The notes: generated by a model not told the origin, from the letters alone. 64,000 bases of DNA from Thalassobaculum litoreum DSM 18839 (GCF_900102465.1 NZ_FNBW01000001.1:62557-126556), one strand, 5' to 3'; positions 36,174-45,218 are shown, counted from the stretch's first letter. Numbers and translations: made by a program.

Positions 36174-37267
36174 CCGTCCTCGAGGTGCAAAAGGCTGGTC
36201 ATGCCGAGCAGCATTGTAACGGTAGCCGGCGTCCATGCCGCCAGAACTTCCGGAATCCTGGCGGAAAGGCCAAGCGCGAAGACGATGTCGGACAGGAAAT
36301 ACAGCAGGAATCCGAAGAACAGCCCGCTGGAGGCCCAGGACAAGGCGTTGCCGCGCCGGGTCAGGCGCAGGGAGAAGGTGGCCGCGATCAGCACCATCGC
36401 CGTCATCAGCAGGGGCGAGGCGAGCTCCGCATGCCAGTAGAGCCGGTGCTTGATGGCGGAGAAGCCCGCGTTCTCCAGCACCTCGATGAAGCCGGGCAAC
36501 TCCCAGAACGACATGGTCTCGGGCGAGGCGAAGCTGTCCTGGATGTTGTCGACGGTTAGGTTGGTCGGCAGGGATATCTCGTCGAGCCGTTCCGGCCGGT
36601 TCTGGGCGGTGGTGACGACCACGTCGTGCAGCGTCCAGCTGCCGTCGGCCAGGATCGCCTCGCGGGCGTCGATCCGGCGCTGGAACCGATCCTCGCCGTC
36701 GAAGATCAGTACCATGACGTCGCCCAGGCGGGCTTCCTGCTCATGGGCGCTGCGGGCGTTCAGCACGACCTGACGGTCGTCGCTCCGCTCGCGCAGCCAC
36801 AATCCGCCGGCTCCCACGGACAGGAAGCTGTCGGCCCGGTTGCGCAGGACGGAATCCTCCAGCGCATGGAACCGCTCGATCATCACCGAGGAGATCGGAT
36901 TGAGGACGGCCACCTTGATCGCGCCGAGGGTCAGGGCGACCATGATCGCCGGCATCATGAACTGCCAGACCGACACGCCCGCCGCGCGGGCGACCACCAG
37001 CTCGTTGGTCCGGGTGAGCCGGGAGAACGCGAGCATCGAGCCGAACAGCACGGCGAACGGCAGGATCTGCCGCGCCATGTTGGGCAGCTTCAGCAGCGCC
37101 ATCTGCAGCAGAATGAGGAAATACGCGTTTTCCTTGCCGGCCCCGCGGCGCAGCAGCTCGATGAAGTCGAGCAGGAACACGATCGCCATGATCGCCGCGA
37201 AGGACCCCAGCACCCAGACGGCGAACTGGCGGCCGATATAGCCCGAGAGGGTCCAGGAAAACCGCAT
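36170..37267 (-). CDS. lptG: LPS export ABC transporter permease LptG
   Basis: A 365-aa inner-membrane protein of the LptB2FG transporter. It begins with a transmembrane helix after SGYIGRQFAVWVLGSF, has the YjgP/YjgQ family segment LRRGAGKENAYFLILLQMAL and three helices near the N-terminus, a periplasmic beta-jellyroll (about 120-270), and three helices at the C-terminus. It is four bp downstream of lptF and overlaps lptD. Confidence 0.93.
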   Translation of the reverse strand: MRFSWTLSGYIGRQFAVWVLGSFAAIMAIVFLLDFIELLRRGAGKENAYFLILLQMALLKLPNMARQILPFAVLFGSMLAFSRLTRTNELVVARAAGVSVWQFMMPAIMVALTLGAIKVAVLNPISSVMIERFHALEDSVLRNRADSFLSVGAGGLWLRERSDDRQVVLNARSAHEQEARLGDVMVLIFDGEDRFQRRIDAREAILADGSWTLHDVVVTTAQNRPERLDEISLPTNLTVDNIQDSFASPETMSFWELPGFIEVLENAGFSAIKHRLYWHAELASPLLMTAMVLIAATFSLRLTRRGNALSWASSGLFFGFLLYFLSDIVFALGLSARIPEVLAAWTPATVTMLLGMTSLLHLEDG

Positions 37268-37271
37268 GGCG

Positions 37272-38399
37272 TCAGCCGGCCGCGGCGGAGGACGGGGCGG
37301 AGGACGCAGCGGCGCGGTTGCGCAACCGCGTGCGCGACAGCACCAGAAGCGAGATGATGATCGGCAGCAGGACCGCCAGCCACATGGCGGCGATCATCGG
37401 CGGCGACTTGGCCGCCAGATACTTGGTGCCGAGCCCGGCCGCCTCGGCCACGCCGGCGAGCAGCACCGCCACGATGATCCGCATCGCCTGTCCGCGTCTG
37501 GAGAACTCGCCCGAGAGCAGGACCGCCAGTCCGATCGCGGTGAGGGTCAGGGCCAGCAGCGGGCTGGTCAGCCGCTGGTGCCCCTCGGCGATCAGCTCGC
37601 TGACATTGCCGCCGGTGGTCACCGCCTCCGACGGATTGAGGAGTTCGTGGATGAACAGCTCGTTGGCATCGCGGTAGTTGCGCTGTTCCTGCTCGTCGGC
37701 GCCGCCGAGATCGATCGTATAGCGGTCGAAATAGAGGATGTTCACGCGCCCGGTCTCGACGTCGCGCTCCTGCCGGCTGCCGTTGGCCATGACCACCCGC
37801 GGCCCCTTCGGCGTGCTGACCAGGGCGCCGCGCTCGGCCACCAGGGTGACCGGCTTCGCCTTGTTGCGCTGATCGTGCACGACGATGCCGAGCAGGGTGC
37901 CCTCGTCCTCGCGGGTGCGGACATAGACCGTCAGGTCGTCGCCCAGGGTGCGGAACTCGCCCTCGCGCAGGATCAGGTTCTCGAAGTTATGCCGGATCTG
38001 CCACTGCAGCTCCTTGAAGCCGCGATAGCTCATCGGCATAAGATAGGCGGTCATCAGGAAGCAGAGCGCGGTGGTGCCGACGGCGACGATCAGGGCGGGC
38101 TGCGCCAGCCGCAGCGGGCTGAGCCCGGCCGCCGCCATCACTACCATCTCCCGGTCGGCCGTCATCTTGTTGTAGACGAACAGCACGCTGGCGAAGCTGG
38201 CGATCGGCAGCACGATCGACAGCCAGGTCGGCATCAGCATGACGGTGAGATAGACGAAGGTGTGGATCGGCAGGCCCCGGTTGACGATCAGATCGACGAA
38301 CCTCAGCGATTGGGACAGCCAGATCACACAGGTCAGCGACACTACGATGAACACCATCGCGGTGACGATCTGTCGTACCAGGTAGAGGTTCAACCGCAT
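37272..38399 (-). CDS. lptF: LPS export ABC transporter permease LptF
   Basis: 375 aa from the ATG at 38399 (MRLNLYLVRQIV); an in-frame start at 38489 would add an Arg-rich extension. The YjgP/YjgQ organisation is clear: N-terminal helices with FVDLIVNRGLP and MTADREMVVMAAAGLSPLRL, a periplasmic domain with LREGEFRTLGDDLTVYVR, and C-terminal helices. First gene of the lptF-lptG-lptD-surA-pdxA-rsmA run, divergent from pepA, the typical alphaproteobacterial arrangement. Confidence 0.93.
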   Translation of the reverse strand: MRLNLYLVRQIVTAMVFIVVSLTCVIWLSQSLRFVDLIVNRGLPIHTFVYLTVMLMPTWLSIVLPIASFASVLFVYNKMTADREMVVMAAAGLSPLRLAQPALIVAVGTTALCFLMTAYLMPMSYRGFKELQWQIRHNFENLILREGEFRTLGDDLTVYVRTREDEGTLLGIVVHDQRNKAKPVTLVAERGALVSTPKGPRVVMANGSRQERDVETGRVNILYFDRYTIDLGGADEQEQRNYRDANELFIHELLNPSEAVTTGGNVSELIAEGHQRLTSPLLALTLTAIGLAVLLSGEFSRRGQAMRIIVAVLLAGVAEAAGLGTKYLAAKSPPMIAAMWLAVLLPIIISLLVLSRTRLRNRAAASSAPSSAAAG

Positions 38400-38539
38400 T
38401 CGCGCGCCGGATCGCCAGTCTCGCCTGTATCGCCAAATTCGTTGTGGCGGCGCATGATAGCCGCAAGGAGCGGCGTTGACACCGCACAAGCCAGACGGCT
38501 ACCCCAAAGTCAGCCTGCCCGCAACCATGGGAGCATTCG

Positions 38540-40015
38540 ATGAAGATCGCCTTCACCAAGCCCGGCCGCCCGAAAAAGGGTGCGGTGGTCTGCGCCGTCA
38601 TGGAGGGCGGCAAACTGTCGCCCACCGCCCGAGAGATCGATCGCGAGACAAAAGGGCTGATCGGAACAGCGATCGCCGGCTCCCGGTTTTCCGGCAAGGC
38701 GAACCAGACGCTGACCGTTTTCACGCCCGCCGGACGGGTGCTGCTGCTCGGCGTCGGCGATCCGGAGAAGATCGACGCAAAATTCGCCGAGACCGCCGGC
38801 GGCACCATCTACGCGGCCCTCGCCAACAGCGGTGAGAAGGAAGCCACGGTGATGATCGAGGCGTCGGAGGACAAGCGTACCGAGGTCGCCGCCCATCTGG
38901 CCCTGGGCGTCACCCTGCGGTCCTACAGCTTCGACATCTACAAGACCAAGCTGACCAAGGACGACAAGCCGACCCTGGCGAAGGTCACGGTGTCGGTCGA
39001 CGGCCATACGGAAGCGAAGAAGGTCTATGACGTCGAGGCCGCGGTGGCCGAGGGCGTTGCCTTCACCCGCGATCTGGTGTCCGAGCCGCCGAATGTGCTG
39101 TTCCCGGTCGAATTCGCCAACCGGGTCGCCGCGATGAAGGATCTCGGGCTGAAGATCGAAATCCTGGACGAGAAGCAGATGGCCAAGCTCGGCATGGGCG
39201 CGCTGCTCGGCGTCGGCCAGGGCAGCGAGCGCGAATCGCGCATGGTCGTGATGCGCTGGGAAGGCGGGCCGAAGAACCAGAAACCGGTCGCCTTCATCGG
39301 CAAGGGCGTATGCTTCGACACCGGCGGCATCTCGCTGAAGCCGGCCGGCGGCATGGAGGACATGAAGTTCGACATGGGCGGCGCCGGCGTGGTCTCCGGC
39401 CTGATGTGCGGGCTGGCCAAGCGCAAGGCCAAGGCCAACGTCATCGGCGTCATCGGCCTGGTGGAGAACATGCCAGACGGCAACGCCCAGCGGCCGTCCG
39501 ACATCGTCAAATCCATGTCCGGCCAGACCATCGAGATCATCAACACCGATGCCGAGGGCCGGCTCGTTCTGGCCGACGCGCTCTGGTACACCCAGGACAA
39601 GTACAAGCCCGAGTTCATGATCGACCTCGCCACCCTGACCGGCGCCATGATGGTGGCGCTCGGCGAGGAGACCTGCGGCTATTTCGCCAACGACGACACG
39701 CTGGCGGGCGAGCTTCAGGCCGCCGCCGACGCGGTCGGCGAGGCGGTGTGGCGGATGCCGCTGGGCGACGCCTACAATAAGATGATGGACAGCGACGTCG
39801 CCGACATGAAGAACGCCGGCGCGCGCTGGGCCGGGGCGATCACGGCGGCCTGTTTCCTCGAGCGCTTCGTGAACAAGGTGCCGTGGATCCACATGGACAT
39901 CGCCGGCGTCACCTGGTCCCGCAAGGACCGGCCGACCACGCCCAAGGGCGCGTCCGGTTTCGGCGTGCGCGCGCTGGACCGGCTGGTGCGGGATCACTGC
40001 GAGAAGCAGGGTTAG
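38540..40015 (+). CDS. pepA: Leucyl aminopeptidase (M17)
   Basis: A 491-aa M17 aminopeptidase with GGGAG upstream of its ATG. The catalytic half shows the two-metal signature: GKGVCFDTGGISLKP, MKFDMGGAGVV, and NTDAEGRL (about 335-342). The N-terminal domain is the usual alpha/beta macro-like fold. It removes N-terminal residues from peptides in the cytosol; the E. coli protein also binds DNA, not assumed here. Confidence 0.95.
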   Translation: MKIAFTKPGRPKKGAVVCAVMEGGKLSPTAREIDRETKGLIGTAIAGSRFSGKANQTLTVFTPAGRVLLLGVGDPEKIDAKFAETAGGTIYAALANSGEKEATVMIEASEDKRTEVAAHLALGVTLRSYSFDIYKTKLTKDDKPTLAKVTVSVDGHTEAKKVYDVEAAVAEGVAFTRDLVSEPPNVLFPVEFANRVAAMKDLGLKIEILDEKQMAKLGMGALLGVGQGSERESRMVVMRWEGGPKNQKPVAFIGKGVCFDTGGISLKPAGGMEDMKFDMGGAGVVSGLMCGLAKRKAKANVIGVIGLVENMPDGNAQRPSDIVKSMSGQTIEIINTDAEGRLVLADALWYTQDKYKPEFMIDLATLTGAMMVALGEETCGYFANDDTLAGELQAAADAVGEAVWRMPLGDAYNKMMDSDVADMKNAGARWAGAITAACFLERFVNKVPWIHMDIAGVTWSRKDRPTTPKGASGFGVRALDRLVRDHCEKQG

Positions 40016-40280
40016 CCGCTCCGCGGCGAATCCTGTCCCGGCCCTGAGCCGGGAGCGAGAGCAAATGCTGTTGGGGTGCCTGACTTGACCCTCAGGCACT
40101 CCGGCAGCCCCATTCCTGGGCCCCGGCGCAGGGCCGGGGAGACGGCTTTTTCATCCCAACCCCTTTCTCATTCCCCGGATTTAGTCCGGGGTCCACCCGT
40201 CGGCGTGCCTGATCGGGTGAGGTTTGGGAGGGGGCCAGCGTGGGCCCCGGACTAAATCCGGGGAGTGTTCCTGAGGTGGT
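40016..40280. repeat. Intergenic cluster of four 19-bp 7-5-7 palindromes
   Basis: The 265-bp gap holds no gene but four hairpin units with 7-bp arms and 5-nt loops: TCCCGGC-CCTGA-GCCGGGA (40036-40054), CCCCGGC-GCAGG-GCCGGGG (40121-40139), CCCCGGA-TTTAG-TCCGGGG (40173-40191) and CCCCGGA-CTAAA-TCCGGGG (40245-40263). The last two are exact reverse complements and, with flanks, form a 24-bp inverted repeat with one mismatch (40173-40196 and 40240-40263). This looks like a REP-type family. Confidence 0.8.
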
Positions 40281-40907
40281 TCAGATCCCCGCGGAGACCG
40301 TCGCCTCCACATCCACGTCCAGCCGCGCCTCGGTGCCGCCGGTGAGACGGAAATAGGCGTTCTGCGGGCGGTCCAGTGCGAAGGTCTCCTCCTTCGACAG
40401 GCCGAGATACAGCCCGCGGAACACCTTGTTCACCACCCCGTGGGCGATCACCACATGAATGCCTGGCGTCGCCTTCAGATGCTCCAGCACCGGGCGCAGC
40501 CGGTCCTGCACCATCTGGGTGGACTCGCCGTTGGGATGCTGGAAGTTCCAGGGATCGCGCCGGCGCAGTTCGGCCAGTTCCGGGTGGTCCCGGTCGATCT
40601 TGTCCCAGCCGCCATAACCGTCATGGTCGCCCAGGGTGATCTCCTTGAGCCGTTCGTCGAGGGTGATCGCCTCGAAATCGATATCCAGATGCTCGGCGAT
40701 GATGGCGGCGGTCTGGCGGGTGCGGCCGAGCGGGCTGGCGGTCATCGCCGGCGCGGCGCCGTCCAGCACCTGCTTCAGGTCTCGGCCGATGGCATGGGCC
40801 TGGGCGAGGCCGGCATGGGTCAGGGGGGCATCGAGATGGCCCTGCAGGCGGCCGGTGCGGTTCCACACGGTCTCGCCGTGCCGGATGAGGTAGATGGTGC
40901 TGTCCAT
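40281..40907 (-). CDS. Histidine phosphatase family (phosphoglycerate mutase-like)
   Basis: A 208-aa protein with the catalytic LIRHGETVWNRTGRLQG (7-23; phosphohistidine in RHGE), the SPLGRTRQTA arginine motif, and a C-terminal IAHGVVNKVF with the second His. This fits the branch 1 histidine phosphatases (GpmB/CobC-like). The substrate may be phosphoglycerate or another phosphomonoester; no cobalamin genes are nearby to support CobC. Confidence 0.88.
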   Translation of the reverse strand: MDSTIYLIRHGETVWNRTGRLQGHLDAPLTHAGLAQAHAIGRDLKQVLDGAAPAMTASPLGRTRQTAAIIAEHLDIDFEAITLDERLKEITLGDHDGYGGWDKIDRDHPELAELRRRDPWNFQHPNGESTQMVQDRLRPVLEHLKATPGIHVVIAHGVVNKVFRGLYLGLSKEETFALDRPQNAYFRLTGGTEARLDVDVEATVSAGI

Positions 40908-41001
40908 GCGCTTCGATTAGCCCAACCCGCGCGCCGGAAAAAGCCCTATCGCCTGTCGGTTCGATGGGGTATCGGGGGCGCGTTCAATCAGGGAGCCCGG
41001 A

Positions 41002-42210
41002 ATGACCGCCGAAACCACGTCCCGTCCGCTTCTGGCCGACCTGCGCCACGATGTCGCCGAACTCGCCGAGACCGACATCGTGCGGGTGTCCGTGCATGGC
41101 TGGGGCAAGAAGGACCTTGTGCCGTTCTGGTTCGGCGAGGGCGACCGGTCGACCCCGGATTTCATCGCAAAGGCGGCCTCCGACGCGCTCCTGCGCGGCG
41201 AGACCTTCTATACCGACCAGCGCGGCATCAAGGAGCTGCGCGACGAACTGGTGGCCTACACCGCGCGCACCTTCGGCGTGGGCATCGGCGACAGCCAGGT
41301 CAGCCTTGTCACCGCCGGCATGTCGGGCCTGTATCTGGTCATGGACATGCTGATCGAGCAGGGCGACGAGGTCGTGGTCGTCGGGCCGGTCTGGCCCAAC
41401 ATCTATTCCACGGTCACCGTGCATGGCGGGACGGTGCGGGACGTGTCGATCACCCTGGAGGAGGATGGCTGGGAGCTGGATCTGGACGCCCTGTTCGCCG
41501 CCGTCACCGACAAGACCAAGGCGATCTTCATCAATTCCCCGGGCAACCCGACCGGCTGGTTGATGGAACGGGATCAGCAGAAGGCGGTGATGGATTTCGC
41601 CCGGGAGAAGGGCGTGTGGGTGGTGGCCGACGAGGTCTATCACCAGCTCGTCTTCGACCGCGACGTGGCCCCGTCCTTCCTGCAGGTGGCGCGCCCGGAC
41701 GACCGGCTGATCGTGGTGAACTCGTTCTCCAAGTCCTGGATGATGACCGGATGGCGCCTCGGCTGGCTGACCCATCCGGCGGAGCTGGCGCCGGTGATCG
41801 CCAAGCTGGTGCAGATCACCACGTCGGGCGTGCCGCAGTTCCTGCAGCGCGGCGCGATCGCCGCCCTGCGCGAGGGCGATCAGGTCATCCGGGACCTGCG
41901 GGCCCAGTGCCAGGCCGGCCGCGACATCGTGTTCGACCGGCTGGAAGCCTGGCCGATGGTGCGAGCCGCCCGGCCGAAGGCGGCGTTCTACGCCTTCTTC
42001 GCCGTCGAGGGCATGAGCGACAGTCTGGAGATGGCCAAGCGGATCATCGACGAGGCCAATGTCGGTCTGGCCCCGGGCAGCGCCTTCGGGCCGGCGGGCG
42101 AGGGGTATCTGCGCCTGTGCTTCGCCGCCAGCCCCGAGACCTTGAAGAAGGGGCTGGACCGGCTCGAGCCGATCCTGGGCAAGGGCGCCGATCAGGGCCG
42201 CGGGGACTGA
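41002..42210 (+). CDS. Class I/II PLP-dependent aminotransferase
   Basis: A 402-aa fold-type I enzyme preceded by AGGGAG. It contains TAGMSGLYLVMD, the NSPGNPTGW substrate-loop, ADEVYHQLVF with the PLP-pyridine Asp, and the Schiff-base lysine in SFSKSWMMTGWRLGW, followed by a C-terminal LRLCFAASPETL with the carboxylate-binding Arg. It belongs to the aspartate/alanine aminotransferase-like group; the exact amino donor is not evident. A short gene follows. Confidence 0.9.
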   Translation: MTAETTSRPLLADLRHDVAELAETDIVRVSVHGWGKKDLVPFWFGEGDRSTPDFIAKAASDALLRGETFYTDQRGIKELRDELVAYTARTFGVGIGDSQVSLVTAGMSGLYLVMDMLIEQGDEVVVVGPVWPNIYSTVTVHGGTVRDVSITLEEDGWELDLDALFAAVTDKTKAIFINSPGNPTGWLMERDQQKAVMDFAREKGVWVVADEVYHQLVFDRDVAPSFLQVARPDDRLIVVNSFSKSWMMTGWRLGWLTHPAELAPVIAKLVQITTSGVPQFLQRGAIAALREGDQVIRDLRAQCQAGRDIVFDRLEAWPMVRAARPKAAFYAFFAVEGMSDSLEMAKRIIDEANVGLAPGSAFGPAGEGYLRLCFAASPETLKKGLDRLEPILGKGADQGRGD

Positions 42211-42274
42211 CGGCGGCCGGAAACTCGGCTATCCTGCTCCAAGGCTGATCCGAGGCTGATGCGGAGGGATTTCC

Positions 42275-42544
42275 ATGGCGATGCGTCCGACAGGTCCCGA
42301 CGACTCCCGCATCCCGGCCCGCACGGGCGGCCGGGCGGTCGGCCCCGCGCGGGTCAACACCCCGCCGGCCCCGGCTGCCCCGATACCGGCCGAACGTGCC
42401 GCCCCGACCCGGGCGTATCGTCTGAAGACGGCGACGACCGAGGCGGAGATCGAGCGTCAGATCCAGCGGCTGATGGTGCTGATCGCCAACGACAACATCG
42501 ACCCGGACGCACCGCCGGGCAGCTATCTCAACCTGCTTCTCTGA
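42275..42544 (+). CDS. Small uncharacterised protein, 89 aa
   Basis: An ATG at 42275 with GGAGGGATTTCC just upstream. The first ~45 residues are Pro/Ala-rich and probably disordered; the last ~40 form a helix (EAEIERQIQRLMVLIANDN) and end PPGSYLNLLL. I recognise no family. The stop lies inside the 3-prime end of the convergent PAS gene (17 bp overlap). The ribosome site and ordered C-terminus argue that it is real, but a spurious frame cannot be ruled out. Confidence 0.55.
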   Translation: MAMRPTGPDDSRIPARTGGRAVGPARVNTPPAPAAPIPAERAAPTRAYRLKTATTEAEIERQIQRLMVLIANDNIDPDAPPGSYLNLLL

Positions 42545-43073
42545 TCCGCTCCAGCGGCGCGCCGTCCAGCGAGGTGAAGACGTCCAGATCCGCCTCCGGC
42601 GCGGGCGGGCGGGCGGACGGGTTGGGCCAGCGCGAGGCCGCATAGACCGTGCAGCCGATGACGATCCGCGGTCGACCCTTGGCGTCCATCAACGGCAGGA
42701 CCAGCCGTTCTCCGGTGCCGTACCGGTCGAGATGGCGGTAGATCCGTCCCCGCGAATAGAACGCCACGGGCGTTCGGCAGACCGCCTGGTAGCGGTTCCG
42801 CAAGGTCTCCGACAGCGCGCGATCGTGCACCTCGCCGAGGGTCCTGTGGCGCGTCGGCGTGGTGAACATCGCCAGGATCTCCTCACCGGCCAGCCGGTAG
42901 ACGAAATCGCGGGTCTCGTCCTCCCAGTGGAGCTTCCAGATGCTGGGCAGCAGGGGGCCGATCTCGGTCGGATCGAACGCCGCATTTTCGGGAATACCGC
43001 CGGAGACCCTCAGGCCGGTCCAATAATCGAAGAACTGAGCGATACGGCGGTCTCGGCACAACGGGAACGACAT
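42528..43073 (-). CDS. PAS-fold (PAS_5-like) protein, copy 1
   Basis: 181 aa from the ATG at 43073, chosen because AGGGAA lies upstream and because it aligns with the start of the paralogue at 43.3-43.8 kb. Shared pattern: FFDYWTGLR near residue 14, a P-x-ILPSIWKL-type strand, DFVYRLAGEEI, an arginine-rich loop, YRHLDRYGTGERLVLPLMD and IGCTVY. This matches the single-domain PAS_5 proteins abundant in alphaproteobacteria, which lack an output domain and whose role is unknown. It ends in tail-to-tail overlap with the 89-aa gene. Confidence 0.78.
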   Translation of the reverse strand: MSFPLCRDRRIAQFFDYWTGLRVSGGIPENAAFDPTEIGPLLPSIWKLHWEDETRDFVYRLAGEEILAMFTTPTRHRTLGEVHDRALSETLRNRYQAVCRTPVAFYSRGRIYRHLDRYGTGERLVLPLMDAKGRPRIVIGCTVYAASRWPNPSARPPAPEADLDVFTSLDGAPLERIREAG

Positions 43074-43274
43074 CGCGCTTCCCTCATCCACTGGGCGGTT
43101 TGCCTCGGATCACGGAACCAAGGGTGCTGCCGATCTCGGATCCCAACAAATTAAAAACTTTCATTATATGTCGATAAAATGTGCTTAAAAGAGTCTTAAA
43201 CTGTCAAGCAGGCGAATTGATCTCTTAAGAAACACTCTTAAGTAATTGAATTAAAATAAAAAAACAGGAAGGTT

Positions 43275-43838
43275 TCAGAAGGAACCGGAGGTGACCTTCG
43301 CCACTTCGCTGGCAATCGGATCTCCGTCCAGCGTGAGAAAACGCCGGATTTCCACATCGTCTTCCCCGGGGACGGTGCCGCTACGGTCCGCACTCGAAAT
43401 CACCCGGTAGTCGGTGCAGCCGAGGACGACGGGGCCGCTGCCATCACGGTCCAGGAACGGGAGGATCAGCCGTTCCCCCACACCATACCGGCCGATGCGG
43501 ATATAGACGGTTCCCGTGGAGTGATAGATGCAGCGCTCGGCGCAGATTCGCGTGAAACGGTCGCGCAGGTTGGCGGCGAGGCATTCGGGATAGATCTCGT
43601 GCAGGCTGCGTCGATGCATCGGCCGACCGTTGGTCGTCAGGATGGCGTCTCCGGCGACCCGGTAGACGAAGTCGCCGACGTCTTCCTTCCAGCCGGCCAT
43701 CCAGAGATTGGGCATCAGATCCGCCACCTGGAGCGGGTCGAACGCCGCGATCCCGGGCACGCCGCCACGGCTGCGAAGCGCGGTCCAGTAACGGAACAGG
43801 CGGCCAATCCGTTCGCTCGACGAAGTCGGGAGCGTCAT
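43275..43838 (-). CDS. PAS-fold (PAS_5-like) protein, copy 2
   Basis: 187 aa from the ATG at 43838, whose first 18 residues align without gaps with copy 1 (LFRYWTALR against FFDYWTGLR). The core again has LMPNLWMAGW, DFVYRVAGDAI, YIRIGRYGVGERLILPFLD and LGCTDY. A TTG at 43856 is an alternative start without a ribosome site. The two copies are separated by a 200-bp AT-rich gap and clearly arose by tandem duplication followed by divergence. No signalling output domain is attached. Confidence 0.78.
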   Translation of the reverse strand: MTLPTSSSERIGRLFRYWTALRSRGGVPGIAAFDPLQVADLMPNLWMAGWKEDVGDFVYRVAGDAILTTNGRPMHRRSLHEIYPECLAANLRDRFTRICAERCIYHSTGTVYIRIGRYGVGERLILPFLDRDGSGPVVLGCTDYRVISSADRSGTVPGEDDVEIRRFLTLDGDPIASEVAKVTSGSF

Positions 43839-43946
43839 CGCTGAAATCCGGTTCAATGAATTTTATCACTCGGCAGCCGACAATACGGCGCTCACTCTTT
43901 AATATTGCAGTGCAGCAATTAACATATCCCGACGCCATTGTCGCGG

Positions 43947-44708
43947 TCATCGAACGAGATGCGGCACGACCATGGTGACACCCGAAAATCCGAGCAGAAT
44001 CAACAGGACACGGGCGAATGCCTGGTCGTCGATGCGGCGATAGACCCGGAAGCCGAGCCAGCCGCCGAGCCAGGCCGCGGGCAGGGCCACGAGAAAGAGT
44101 TGCCCGACCTCGACTGTCAGCCGCCCCGCCATCGCATAGCCGGTCAGGGTGGCGATATGCATGGCCGTGTTGAAGAGCTGGAACACGCTGCGCTGGCGGT
44201 CCTTCGGCCAGCGCCGCAGGGAACACCAGATCGTGGGCACCACGCCGGAAAGCCCGGCGAACCCGCCCAGCACGCCGCCGGCCCAGCCGATCAGACCGTC
44301 GACCGTCCGGTTCTCAATCCTGACGGAGGGCATCCGCCGGCTGGCCAGGGCGCTGGTGGCGTAGACGATCAACACCACGCCGGCGAACAGACGGAAGGTA
44401 TCCGGCGACATCCGGCTCAGCAGCCACACGCCCAGCGGCACGCCGATCACCCCGCCGATGACGAAGGGGACGGCGGCGCGCCAGTCCAGACGGCGCCAGA
44501 GCATGGGCATGATCTGAAGCTGCACGGCCAGGGAGCAGGCGACGATCAGGGGCGAGATCAGCGGCGCCGGGACGATATGGGTGTAGATGCCGAGCGTCGT
44601 GGCGGCGAAGGCGAAGCCGGCGAGCCCGCTGGCGAGGCCGCCCAGCAGGGCGCCCCCGGCGACGGCGGCGATCAGCAGCGGCGCCAGCCCGGTCATCGGC
44701 TCGATCAC
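43947..44708 (-). CDS. TauE/SafE-family membrane transporter
   Basis: A 253-aa protein with eight hydrophobic helices and the family's duplicated pattern: GGALLGGLASGLAGFAFA near the N-terminus and GGVLGGFAGLSGVVPTIW in the second half. Members export sulfite or other organosulfur anions, though most are uncharacterised. The start is GTG at 44708, with ATG at 44696 as alternative. It lies 19 bp after the RNase A-like gene on the same strand and may share its transcript from icd. Confidence 0.88.
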   Translation of the reverse strand: MIEPMTGLAPLLIAAVAGGALLGGLASGLAGFAFAATTLGIYTHIVPAPLISPLIVACSLAVQLQIMPMLWRRLDWRAAVPFVIGGVIGVPLGVWLLSRMSPDTFRLFAGVVLIVYATSALASRRMPSVRIENRTVDGLIGWAGGVLGGFAGLSGVVPTIWCSLRRWPKDRQRSVFQLFNTAMHIATLTGYAMAGRLTVEVGQLFLVALPAAWLGGWLGFRVYRRIDDQAFARVLLILLGFSGVTMVVPHLVR

Positions 44709-44727
44709 CGGCGGAAACCGCCGGGTA

Positions 44728-45210
44728 TCACTGGTGCGTGGTCGGGTAGGCTGTGAGGAGGTGGCACCGCCCGGTACCGTCGGCCATCACGAACAGCCGC
44801 AGACCGTGCGCCGGAACCGCCGCCGCCGTTCCCCGCTGCACGAGCCGGCCGATCGGCTGCTCGAAGGCCATGCGGATCTCGGCGACGTCGCCGCCCTTGG
44901 CCTTGGTCGCCCAATCGTCGAGGTCGGTCTTGTCCGGCGACAGGGCGAGGCCGATCACCTGGCGGGCGGTGACGCGGTCTGGAAAGGAACTGGCGGCGGA
45001 AATCTTCGGTTCGCGGCTGAGCCGGTCGATCAGCCAGGCATCGCTCTTGGCGACGTGGCGGTCGACGGTGTGACCCCCCTTGGTTTCCTGCTCGAGGAGC
45101 CACCCGTCCTTGAATTCACCGGGGACGCATTCCGCGGTAGCCGCCGCGCTCAGAGAAACGAGTGCCGCCGCGACGACCGCGGCGGCAGCAACCAGTGAAC
45201 GTGGCGACAT
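44728..45210 (-). CDS. Secreted bacterial RNase A-like domain protein
   Basis: A 160-aa protein with a Sec signal (about 1-26, ending ATA). The mature part carries the pattern of bacterial RNase A-like toxin domains known from CdiA C-termini: GGHTVDRHVAKSD (45-57), LIDRLSREPKISAASSF (60-76), TARQVIGLAL and a closing LLTAYP (151-156), where T153 and Y155 correspond to the catalytic Thr-x-Tyr of the characterised CdiA domain. Two cysteines (28, 149) may bridge. Its ATG is 8 bp after the icd stop, with GAGGA as ribosome site, so it is probably expressed with icd. No large CdiA-like carrier and no immunity-like gene is adjacent. It may be an exported scavenging or defence ribonuclease. Confidence 0.75.
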   Translation of the reverse strand: MSPRSLVAAAAVVAAALVSLSAAATAECVPGEFKDGWLLEQETKGGHTVDRHVAKSDAWLIDRLSREPKISAASSFPDRVTARQVIGLALSPDKTDLDDWATKAKGGDVAEIRMAFEQPIGRLVQRGTAAAVPAHGLRLFVMADGTGRCHLLTAYPTTHQ

Positions 45211-45218
45211 CTGTGTCC

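Noticed and set aside
40281-40907. Cobalamin phosphatase CobC
   Set aside because: The fold fits but no cobalamin genes are nearby, so only the family name is given.
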